Assembly: GCA_000708835.1 (NCBI GenBank)
Contig: DF237233.1
Coordinates: forward strand, 1 to 39,283
Length of the DNA: 39,283 nucleotides
Source of the DNA: Klebsormidium nitens
Taxonomy: Eukaryota > Streptophyta > Klebsormidiophyceae > Klebsormidiales > Klebsormidiaceae
Direction: 5' to 3'
Shown here one piece after another: positions 1-8,490 of the stretch. The notes under the pieces are model-generated. The model saw only the letters and a program-made list of their open reading frames with translations. It was not told the origin of the DNA and ran no database searches. Position numbers and translations under genes: made by a program. Every line of letters starts with the position of its first letter. The stretch's first letter is position 1.

Positions 1-1357
1 ACCCTAGCCACGCACCGCTCTCCAGCAGAGCCGGCAAAGCAGCGTACTCCGATCCGCAGAACTCTGATTCAAACCCCACCATTTTGTCCTTATGAGCGAT
101 CAAAACCGCCAAGGCGATATCGGCCTCGTCTGCCCGCTCGATAACACGTGGCGCGACCAGGTGCGATGCCCCCCAGTTCGGCGACTCCCCGTCTAGGTCG
201 CGCCACGCGCGCAACTTTTCCAAGCACAGAGTGTAGTCTTCTTTCCACAGCGCGGTTTCGAGGGCGTCGAGTGCCCGGGGTTCGAGCCCCGACTCCACCA
301 CTTCTGCTCGGATGACAGTCAAAAGCTGCTCCTTCCAGGCGGTGTTCTTCTCCCGCTTGGGAAGAATGGTGAGCAGGTTCCTCAAGAAAGACTCTGGCAC
401 GCCCGCTTTGCATCCTGAGAGGACTGCGTGAGCGAGATGTTTCATGCAGTCCCGGTCCGCAAATCGGCCGATACCGTCCCATAAGATCTTGTCCCCTATT
501 TCATAACGCGATAGCTGCTCCTCAAATTCCGACCCCACGTGCATGACTCCCCGCGTGAACTGCACGAAGCTTTGGAATGCTGACAGCATCTTGTCATCCG
601 ACTCATAGCTGAAACTTTCCTTGCTACTTGTGTCTTCAGCTCCGCAATCTTCATCAGAGTCGCTCCCTGTTTCAAACTCTGGTGCAGACTCGTTTGCCAT
701 GACGCTCTCCGTTTCTGCCTCGCTTAATTGCACTGAAGCTCTCTTCTGCGCCTCCACAGATTCAGCGGCAGCCAGAACTCTCATCGGCTCTTCCGCCGGG
801 GTCTCCATCCACCACTTTACAACAGACCTCATGTCATTCCACCATAGATCAGTTTCCTGGTAATTTGAAGTTCCTCCCCGTATCTTTCCTTCCCCAATCT
901 TCTGCTTGACCTGCTGCAGCATCTCGTTCCTATTGAGCACGAGCATATCCGCCACAAGGACCCCCCCCAACTTGAACGGGTCAGCCACCCCCCTGGAAAG
1001 CAAAATCTGAAACGTCTGCGGCAGCTCTAGCAAGACAGCCGCCCGCGCAACAGCAAAGCCTCCATGCCAGCTCGCCTGAGCATCCTTTAACCGCTTGGTT
1101 AAGATGCTAACAAGAAATTTATCTAGCTGGTCAGGCGGTAACGACGCATTCTGCAACCAGCGCCATCTGAACAAACGCAGAAGAGATGTCTTGCTCTGAT
1201 TGAAATGCCACCACTCTGCCTGCGTCTGAACGTCGTGAGCTGCAGCCAGCAGGGAGCGACACGTGGCAGTCAAAGATTGGGGGTTCTCCGCGCGGGCCAG
1301 GATTTGAGAGAGGACCTCTTCGGGCAAAGAGGTGAGGGAAACTCCCGGAGGCGCCAT
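1..1357 (-). CDS. F-box domain protein, C-terminus beyond window
   Basis: This frame gives 452 codons from the ATG at 1357 to the left edge with no stop and no need for an intron. Residues 8-48 form an F-box: LTSLPEEVLSQILAR followed by the conserved ATCRSL turn. F-box proteins are the substrate receptors of SCF (SKP1-cullin-F-box) ubiquitin ligases, so a role in targeted protein turnover is inferred from the family. Residues 98-141 read like ankyrin-style helical repeats (AVARAAVLLELP, then QILLSRGVADPF). Residues 205-256 are a Ser/Glu/Asp-rich, probably disordered linker, and residues 257-452 are helical with no domain I recognise. The start at 1357 is preferred because its context AAGATGGCG is strong and puts the F-box at the N-terminus. 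The frame stays open to an earlier ATG at 1519, adding 54 Arg-rich residues from a weaker context. The target is unknown. A C-run at 961-968 lies inside the frame and keeps phase. Confidence 0.86.
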   Translation of the reverse strand, partial: MAPPGVSLTSLPEEVLSQILARAENPQSLTATCRSLLAAAHDVQTQAEWWHFNQSKTSLLRLFRWRWLQNASLPPDQLDKFLVSILTKRLKDAQASWHGGFAVARAAVLLELPQTFQILLSRGVADPFKLGGVLVADMLVLNRNEMLQQVKQKIGEGKIRGGTSNYQETDLWWNDMRSVVKWWMETPAEEPMRVLAAAESVEAQKRASVQLSEAETESVMANESAPEFETGSDSDEDCGAEDTSSKESFSYESDDKMLSAFQSFVQFTRGVMHVGSEFEEQLSRYEIGDKILWDGIGRFADRDCMKHLAHAVLSGCKAGVPESFLRNLLTILPKREKNTAWKEQLLTVIRAEVVESGLEPRALDALETALWKEDYTLCLEKLRAWRDLDGESPNWGASHLVAPRVIERADEADIALAVLIAHKDKMVGFESEFCGSEYAALPALLESGAWLG

Positions 1358-1549
1358 CTTAGAGGCTGAGGTATCTTCGACTCTTTGCCTGTTTTCATCA
1401 CAAATGCCTCGTGATCCTTCTCGTTGCAGGCGGCCGCGGGCGCACTGAGGGCGTATCGCCGCACGCGGCCGCAGATTATCGCTAGCAGGGTTTGGACTCC
1501 GGAAAGATTGAACCTCCATGGAGGTTTGGACGCCAATTCTTCAATGACT

Positions 1550-1780
1550 GAGCGGGGTCAAGGAGGTTTATTAATTAATTTGGGGACCGGGACCGGGAAC
1601 GCTGTTGGAAGGGCTGACGTGGCGAGGTTTAGGGTTTTGACCCGGGGCTTCCCGATCAATGATTGGTCGAATAAAGCCTAGCCCAGGGTTTCGCCCCGAA
1701 ACCCCGCCACGTCAGCCCTTCCAACAGCATCCCCGGCCTCGGTCTCAAAGTTACTGATTCTCTTTGACCGCGCTCTGACC
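1550..1780. repeat. diverged inverted duplication (foldback) in the F-box gene 5' flank
   Basis: The left arm (about 1550-1650) reads back as the complement of the right arm (about 1678-1780), centred near 1664. The best part is GCTGTTGGAAGGGCTGACGT at 1601-1620, fully matched by the complement of 1709-1728. Outward, the match continues through the GGACCGGGACCGGG stretch and the GGTCAA box near 1556, with one 4-nt indel. Most mismatches are purine-purine or pyrimidine-pyrimidine. The loop of about 25-30 nt includes the CCAAT motif. It has no coding capacity. It is either a small foldback transposon or an inverted local duplication; no target-site duplication is evident. Confidence 0.75.
1626..1685 (-). 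promoter_or_regulatory. telo-box, CCAAT and TGGGCT motifs upstream of the F-box gene
   Basis: Read on the gene's strand, AAAACCCTAAACC (1626-1638) contains a plant telo-box, 1662-1666 reads CCAAT and 1680-1685 reads TGGGCT, the site II type element. They lie 270-330 nt upstream of the ATG at 1357. Telo-box and site II motifs are known promoter elements of plant housekeeping genes. Here they fall in the loop and inner arms of an inverted repeat, so their presence may be incidental. No TATA box or transcription start can be fixed. Confidence 0.3.
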
Positions 1781-1938
1781 AAATTCGATCTTCGCCGGAC
1801 GACCGTGGCTGTATGAAGTAGCACAAGCTATTGGATGCAAAGGCAATTGACACACAGTTTGATATCTGTGACAATCAGAAACCCGCAGCATGCATGCTCA
1901 CCTGATTTCTCCAGCTTTTCGTAAGGCCTCTGCAGTGA

Positions 1939-2130
1939 CTAAAATTCTGGTGTCTGGGGGTTAGCGTGTCATACCCTGAAGAGGAGGAGGCGAGAGATGA
2001 CGTCAGCCTTTTGCCTGCAGAAAATCTTCAGTTGCTTGGCCGGTTAGAGCGGGTTCAAGAAGTCGTCTCGAAGTTCCAGAACCAAACCAGAATCGAGAGC
2101 TTCTGGCCCAGCCCCGCTCAGTCTGCTTGA
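1939..2130 (+). CDS. possible terminal exon fragment with PIP-box-like end (weak)
   Basis: This is a 63-codon open stretch between in-frame TGAs, without its own convincing start; an AG usable as splice acceptor lies at 1963-1964. The translation is acidic then amphipathic (PEEEEARDDVSLL, LLGRLERVQEVVSKF) and ends in QTRIESFW (2083-2106). That fits the Q-x-x-I-x-x-aromatic-aromatic pattern of PCNA-interacting PIP boxes. If real, it would be the last exon of a plus-strand gene whose earlier exons I cannot find in the short space before the F-box gene. Frames this long are common by chance in this window, so it may mean nothing. Confidence 0.2.
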   Translation, partial: LKFWCLGVSVSYPEEEEARDDVSLLPAENLQLLGRLERVQEVVSKFQNQTRIESFWPSPAQSA

Positions 2131-4080
2131 TCACGTGCCGCTTCTAGTTGAAGCCCTAGATCGCCTGCGCTTTCTTGCTCTGCTTTCTACGTCCAGGAAG
2201 TCCGTCAACGTACGTTGTCAGCAAGAATCACCGCACCTTCCCTTGACCACGACGGCCAAGGGATGAACTGATCATCGCCTCTTTGTTGCGTGAAAGAGAC
2301 CAGATCGAAAGTGCTCGTTCCTCACCGAGCGAGTCTAGTCTCCCCGTACGAAATCAAAGATCCATGATCCCTCGCCGCGGACGTCACATTCTGCGCCTGC
2401 CACAAGACGACGTCGTCCAACAAGGATTTTTGGACACGCCACACCCGCAAGGGCACTCCGTCACGCAATCAAAGCTGACGTCAGAGCGTCCGACGTGACG
2501 TGCTATCGGCCGAGACGCCAGTACGCGGACGAATTCCGGGCGCGTCCAAAGTCGATTGAGACAGAATGCCCGCACCCAGACAAGTTCTTGTCGGGTGCAG
2601 AGAAGATTCATTGTCTAGGATCTGAAACGAGTACAGCGGCGCGAGACGCTGACCATTCGAGTCGCAGGCAAGATGTAGATGAGACGATCAGTACCGCGCC
2701 GCTTGATGTAAAGCGCGCGTTGGTTCTGATTTCGTGAATGATGAGCAAGGACAGAGCGACGACCAGTCACCGCAGTAAGAGCACCAACTTGGAAGACCCC
2801 ACGAAGTGTGATCCGAACGGAGGCTTTATTCGTGACTCGCTGCTCAGTTTGAATCTTTCTGAAAAGAATAGGACGGGAGTAGATACATAGCAGAACGGAG
2901 CTTTCTTTCCTAAGAAATGGGTGGGCAGTCATGGTAGAGACCCTGTCCGGGGTGAGTTCTGGCTCTGGACAGCCAGAAGAAGAGTCTGTATTCCTTGCCC
3001 TCAGAACTCTACCGGTAACCATGGTCTGATACCGATCCTGCGATCCATATGTAGAACGTAGGGTCTTGTCGATGCAAAGACTCGATCACAGAGCAGTCGA
3101 ATACCATCCACGAGGATCTATGACTTTTTCCGCCAGGCCGAGATTCTTCCTTGCTCTTCGAATGGTACGAAATTCTCTTGCGAAGGCAACCCGGATTTGC
3201 AGCGCACCCTGATGGGTAGTGTCTTTGTTTACAAGTTATCTTAAGAAGGGCCAGCCTCCTCTTGGATTGCGTGGGTTGAAGAGGTTGAGTGTGTAGCAAT
3301 TTTCTCCCAAGAATCGTCAGAGAGGTGTATAAGGTATTCGTCGGTGAGCCTTACGAGGGGACTTATGTATACGCCGGTCAACAAAGGTAGAGCACTGATT
3401 GCACTGGGAGCTCGCTGGACGAATCAGGCTTTGAAAGCCGCTCCAATAAAGCTCGTAAGCGGCGGGCCACTTTCAGATGCCGCCACCGTATCTAGTGGGC
3501 TTACCCCCTCTGCCTTAGCAGGCGTAGGTGCACTGAACACTTCACGTGCAAATCACATCAAAAAGCGTAATCTGTTGGATTCCCCCAGAATGTATCGTCG
3601 GTGATTGAACGGTGACCAAGCATGTATTTCCTAGCTAAGTACTTCCACTTTGGCAAATACAGGCGCACTCTTTTCTTGCCCACCATTTTACATAACAAGC
3701 AGGATCACGGCAAGGTGCAGTAATAAAGTAAGAGGCACATATCCGTCTTGGGAAACCGTGTCGAAGCTCTAGCCTTAAGTCCGGCATACGTCTGCATTCA
3801 CTGCATCCTAAATCGTTTTACTTTCCCATCCAGCTTTAACGGCACTGGCGGCACTGCTATAGGACATTGCTTCTCTGCAAGTTATATACTATAAAGCGCG
3901 GAGAAACGGAAGGGTGACACCGCTTGAAGCTAGGCGCTTGGCGACGCTGTGATGCGCTCTACATAATCAAATTTTCGGACACCGTTAAGGAGCTCAACGA
4001 TGGAACCACGGCAAATTCAACCAGGCTGCACCATGTCCCATCGTTACCCGAACCCGAATCCGTGACGTTGAATGCGCCCT
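2131..4080. other. intergenic, no gene seen
   Basis: Open frames here are 60-135 codons, overlap on opposite strands and match nothing I recognise. Isolated TTGCC-type boxes occur near 2273, 2988 and 3153 (for example ATTCCTTGCCC and TTCTTCCTTGC). They resemble the 3' boxes of the repeat family further right, but lack a clear 5' partner. Short palindromes TACCGGTA and ACCATGGT lie near 3012-3023. Confidence 0.5.
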
Positions 4081-4111
4081 AGAGAGATGAAATGGAAAGT
4101 GGTAGAGGCGC

Positions 4112-4182
4112 GGCAGTCGGATTACACATCTTCCACTTCACGGGAAGCCCGGGTTCATCACCTTTCGGGCTTCCTCCTTGCC
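4112..4182 (+). repeat. hairpin core with perfect 9-bp inner stem
   Basis: The outer boxes are GGCAGTCGGA (4112-4121) and TCCTCCTTGCC (4172-4182). Inside them GGAAGCCCG (4143-4151) and CGGGCTTCC (4166-4174) form a perfect GC-rich 9-bp stem with a 14-nt loop. This is the leftmost box pair I can recognise. The inner stem is much stronger than in most other copies. Confidence 0.5.
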
Positions 4183-5640
4183 TCAATGGCCTCCTCCATC
4201 AAAGAGGCGTTTAGATTACCACGGTTCTCAAGCGCGTAATCACAGCAGGACCATTGACCAAGGCACGTAGATTCGAGAATTCTTGTACAACTGAACTCTG
4301 CTGAGATCCGGTTCAGGTCTGTGGGTCTGTACAGCCCGCTTTGCGAGGTTTTGAGGTGAGGAAAAGCAGGTGCAGGTGTCAACTGGAGACAAGTACTAGC
4401 ACTTTTCAAATAAAGCGTATTCAATCCCGAGAACAGGTGGTTTTCGTTTTGGGGTCCGTGACTCGCAGACGCCAGCAGAGTCGTATGAGAAAACCGACTG
4501 TACTAGTTGCTCGCGTGCAGTGGCCGTGCGCGCATGATTGAACGGCGATCATACATAAGCGAGGTCCCAAGTTCGAGTGCGTCCGATACAGCGGAAAGCC
4601 CAAATAAAATAATTGCTCTCAATCTGGACATTCGCCCGCAACTTACGCAACGGAAGTGCCGCTTCCGCAAAAAGCTTCAAACAGAAAATGGACTAGTGTG
4701 CTCGGCCAGGGACTCCGCTAAGAAAATCTGATCAGGCAGCGGTCGAGCACCTTTCGTAATGAAACAGCAACCGATCCGGTCGCCAAGTAAGGGAGTCCCT
4801 GTTTTCTACTCGGCAGTATTATGAAGGTACAAATTGAACCAGTTGCAATTGCAGCGCCGGTGACGTGCGTGTACCGCTAATTGACGTACGCTGACGTAAG
4901 AGCGATTTGCAGAATCCCCAAAAAAAGCTTCGGCCCGCGCATGCAACGCAAACTATGGGGCTTGTCAAGCGAAGCCTGTAGGATTGACCAACTTTGAAGC
5001 CGGCCAGAGCCGGGATTTCATCATAGCCCTTTTCAGCCCAATCGCACAAAAAGATGGAGGCAATCAATTCTCAAACCCAAGTATATATAGCGACGAGATC
5101 GCGCTGCCATTCGTGGTTGGGCTCGGAGTGCTGGCGGGCGTCCGATTGCATCCCAAGAAAATCAGAAGCTTGCAGTAGATTCAATCTGCAAATTGTCCCT
5201 GCCCAGAGCCCGTCAAAGTTGGGCATAACTTACCAGAAGGGCGAAGGATATATTTAGGGTAAGCAGTGGCAGACTCAATCCGGGCGCTGTGGGAAAGCGC
5301 ACGGTACGTAATAAACGACCATACGAATAGCGAAGGTTTTGCCTGCCATGCCAGGCGGATTGGCTCTCAAGGAGGCTCGCACTGTGGACGATACGTACAC
5401 TGGCCAAGTGCGCCATGCCAGCGGTTTCGAGTGCCTTCCTTGCCAAAGCAGACTAGTTGTTTAACTTTAATTTGGTGTCTTGCAGTTGGTTACAGACTGA
5501 CTAGAATTGGACCTGCTTTGAGCTCGATCTCTGAAAGCTTTTCAATTCAACATCTCATGATCTGCACAGCAGAACCTGGATCTTACAATCTGTCGCAAAA
5601 GAATAGGGGCCCGCTAATCTTGACCACAGGGGAGATTTTA
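4183..5640. other. intergenic, no gene seen
   Basis: Only short overlapping frames are present. A 3'-type box CCTTCCTTGCC sits near 5431-5442, with a possible 5' partner GAGGCTCGCAC near 5371. The sequence around 4600-5350 shows no repeat or RNA structure that I can name. Confidence 0.45.
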
Positions 5641-5750
5641 AGTTCCGGTCGGCGAGCGCGGGGCGAGCGCGGGATCCGGTCCGGAGTCCGGAGCCAATTA
5701 AAGTCCGGAGCGAGCGGCAGACTGACCGACCGCCGGACTGTGACTTAGGT

Positions 5751-5782
5751 GGGGTTAGCAGGGCGGTTAGGGTGGGTGCGGG
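5751..5782 (+). other. predicted G-quadruplex tract 1
   Basis: Five G-runs of three or more (5751-5754, 5761-5763, 5770-5772, 5774-5776, 5780-5782) are separated by loops of 1-6 nt. This meets the usual sequence rule for an intramolecular quadruplex on the plus strand. Folding is inferred. Confidence 0.55.
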
Positions 5783-5935
5783 TGAGCTCTGGCGGGACGA
5801 CTTAGGGTTAGGGTGTGTCACTTACCCTTAGGTTTTTAGTTTGTCGTCACCTTACAGTAACTTTGGTGGGGAAAGTTTGGGGGTTAGGGTGGGTTTGGGT
5901 AGGTCCAGGCGGGACGACTTAGGGTTAGAGAGCAT
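5765..5935 (+). repeat. 117-nt-period direct duplication with TTAGGG-like core
   Basis: The block 5765-5818 recurs at 5882-5935. Shared anchors are GGTTAGGGTGGGT at the start and GGCGGGACGACTTAGGGTTA (5791-5810 and 5908-5927). TTAGGGTTAGGG occurs once in the first copy and is altered in the second. The tract is too short and impure to be a telomere. Confidence 0.75.
5868..5899 (+). other. predicted G-quadruplex tract 2
   Basis: Five G-runs (5868-5871, 5879-5883, 5887-5889, 5891-5893, 5897-5899) have loops of 1-7 nt. It is the counterpart of tract 1 in the next 117-nt copy. Confidence 0.55.
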
Positions 5936-6250
5936 GGACCCTGTGGTTTACTGTTCACGGTCCGGCGGTCGGTCGGTCCAGCTGGTCCGGCCGGGGTAGG
6001 CCACCCGCCGAGACCCGCAGTGGCACGGTACGTACCGATACTGGCAAGTTGGATCTTGAAAAATCTGCCGGACCGACCGACCGGCGGACCGAGCCGTGAG
6101 GTCCGGCAGTCGGTCGGTCCGCCTGGTCCGACTGAGGTTGAATCTGCGAGTGCAGTCCGGCGGTCGGTCGGTCTGGCTGCCTGGTCCGGCCGGCCTGGGT
6201 TGCCAAAATGCAGTCCGGCGGTCGGTCGGTCCGCCTGGTCCGACCGGGGT

Positions 6251-8000
6251 GGGGCAGCAGTGCTACACTGGTCTGGCGTCCGGGAATCGGAAACACAATT
6301 GTACTGATTGTAGGAAAGCATGCGGAGCGGAACGCCGTGCCAGAACGGAAAACTTAAAATGTCCCCTATGGACAAGATTAGCGTGGCGGTACAAAAGAAG
6401 ATGCCGCTGACGAGACCTCTACCTCGACCGAAATGCTTGATGCAAGTCAGGCTCCAATCTCGTTGCTGCACGCACGATTGATTCGGGCGTCATGACGAAC
6501 CTTGAGGTCACTTGTGATCAGGCACTTCAGCCCGATCACCGACTCTGATGATTAGGCTTTGCCTTCGACTGATCGTGAACCGCTCCACCGAAAAGAAGGC
6601 CGCGAAGCTAGCTTTTACGTGACGGGCATTTATCTATCTGACTTAGTTTTGATACGCAGACATGCCTTTCCTTTGGTGAAAATGAAAAGAGGTGTTCTCT
6701 CCAGCTTGCAGGTACAGTGCTTCTGACTTAGGGCAGATTGCTATCCTGCAAGCTGGTCTCCATTCCTTTTAATGCTGCGTCCAATGGGCTTCAATTGTTC
6801 ATTAAAAGGCACTCAACTTCGGATGCATGACCACACTGGCCGTCGAGCGACGTTCTCACTGCCTTAAGAAGACTCGGATATTCAATGGGCAGTGCCCAAC
6901 GGCAAAAGTAAAACACGAGAGAAACCTTCAAAAGTGGCCCACAGGGCTAGGAGCGCGAGCGGAACTTGAACAGGAGCGGAACGGCGGCCGCGAGCGGAAA
7001 GGCGGCAGGACCGCCGATAAAATTGGCGGAAGGGGTCCGGTGGCATGTGGAACGGTGGAACGGAGGCTGACGAAAGAGTGCAGCTTTCGCAGCTTGCCCG
7101 CGGACTGGTGTCGTGCGTGAATAACGGTCGTAAGAAAAGTCTAGTCGCAAGCTACACCACTATGCGCGGGCGGCCTGGGGAACGAGCGGAATGACAGTCG
7201 GCGGCGGGACGCCAAGACGTTCGAGCGGCGTCGCAACGTCTTCGCTGTGGGCAGCCTGGACACAAATGCGGGCAGCATTCAGAAATAGACGATCAAAATT
7301 TAAAAGATAGTCGGTCACGAATTAGGGACTCGATGCCAGTCGCTCTAGAGCTTTCTGCAGCGGTCACTCGACGGTGGAAACAAAGTTTCTCTTTTGATGG
7401 AGAAGGTGGGGGTACAAAGATTCATGCAAATGACTATCAGATTCCTACAGCCATCAGATCATGGCGCTTGACGCCACTGCTCAATGGGCCATCTTTTCCA
7501 AAGTTCATCTTTAAGGTGCAACATATCGCTCTAGTCTCTGGAACCCCTGCCCACGGCATGTGTTTTGAGTAGGAATGCGCTAACTCGATGCGGAAGCTTT
7601 CATACGCTCTGGCAGAAAACAAACAACCATCGAACCTCACAACCTGGTCTTATACAGAATCTATCGATTGATCGATGCGAGCGAGTTGATATTGAATTAA
7701 TCTGGATCACACTTCTTCAATGTCTATGACCGATGTGGAACCTACTCATATGCAACTTCACATACTATGCTTCCAGTTGCGCAACAGCACTTGGGGTTTG
7801 AGGTAAACATATTCAGGTTTGATATGAATGTTGATCACGTATCCGCCGTTCTTCACAGCCGCTTGCAGCGGCAGAGAGGATGAATATGGTTTCGAGGGTT
7901 TTGTCGTGCAAGAAGAAAGACTACCCGATCTATTTCCAGATCCATTAGAAAAAATATCAATCTCCAATCAAGTGGTCATGTGGGCGCCCGACCGGTGAGC
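6251..8000. other. intergenic, no gene seen; GCGGAAC-rich island at 6940-7080
   Basis: The island at 6940-7080 repeats GAGCGGAAC and GGCGGCCGCGAGCGGAA-like strings, similar to those near 11.9 and 20.5 kb. A family-type 3' box GGGCCATCTTTTCC lies at 7487-7500. No supported gene is present. Confidence 0.45.
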
Positions 8001-8490
8001 TGATGTCAAAGGCAAGCGTTTGTGGAAGGCGACTGGTTCCCGAAGTTCTGGATCCTTATTGCTTGTTGACTCGCTGTTAAGTTTAGAGCTGTAAAGCGAG
8101 AAATGAAACAGCGCAACTCGAGCGAAAGGATCGACGAAGTACCAACAGGCGTGGACTACATTTCGCCATGTAGACGGGAGACGGGAAGCGTTTGAGTACC
8201 AGCTTGCGAAGAAGCACGTCCCAGATCTAACAGAATAGGTTAACCGATCTGTAATATATTGAGGCAATCGGACCAGCAAGTGTCCACCGACTGGCGCTGT
8301 TGGCCGTCGAAAGTGTTAACTTCACTGCCACGTCGAAGCAAGGCTATATACGTTTACTATTTTAGTTCCACCTTACCACGCAGAAGCTCTTCTTGCGTGA
8401 TACAGTCCTGTCTTTCTCCCCAAAATATCGTGCCGTCTCGTGATTATTCTCACGAAAAGCAGTGTTTTTCTGGATCCGTCATCATCTGGA
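8000..8490 (+). repeat. dispersed repeat, left copy (partner at 24.1-24.6 kb)
   Basis: The block from GAGGCAATCGGACC (8261) through TTCACTGCCACGTCG to CCACCTTACCACGCA (about 8370) matches the block from 24393 to about 24547 in the same order and orientation, with small indels. Flanking similarity fades on both sides. The two copies share no common open frame. Confidence 0.6.
8263..8329 (+). repeat. hairpin core
   Basis: The boxes are GGCAATCGGACC (8263-8274) and TTAACTTCACTGCC (8316-8329). Pairing is weaker than in its homologue at 24395-24462. Confidence 0.55.

Larger units (their letters stand above)
5640..6250. repeat. GC-rich minisatellite locus (GTCCGGCGGTCGGTCGGTCC units)
   Basis: Direct copies of GTCCGGCGGTCGGTCGGTCC or a one- to two-base variant begin at 5960, 6101, 6155 and 6213, giving spacings of 54 and 58 nt for the last three. 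Inverted copies lie near 6066-6091 and 5721-5740, so the locus is a mixed direct and inverted repeat. The GGTC sub-motif is itself tandem. The long minus-strand frames here (195 and 113 codons, Pro/Thr/Arg-rich) are by-products of the repeat and are not called as genes. Confidence 0.8.

Noticed and set aside
225-300. Complete tRNA gene
   Set aside because: Only a T-arm and acceptor-like 3' strand are visible. The D-arm, anticodon arm and matching 5' acceptor strand are missing, and the DNA is F-box coding sequence.
2615-3022. 135-codon minus-strand frame
   Set aside because: No family resemblance; the length is within the range seen for chance frames here.
5757-5935. Interstitial telomere
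   Set aside because: TTAGGG occurs only as a doublet and scattered variants, not as a tract.
5884-6471. 195-codon minus-strand frame rich in PTDRRT-like repeats
   Set aside because: Its composition simply translates the GGTC minisatellite; neighbouring frames are equally open.
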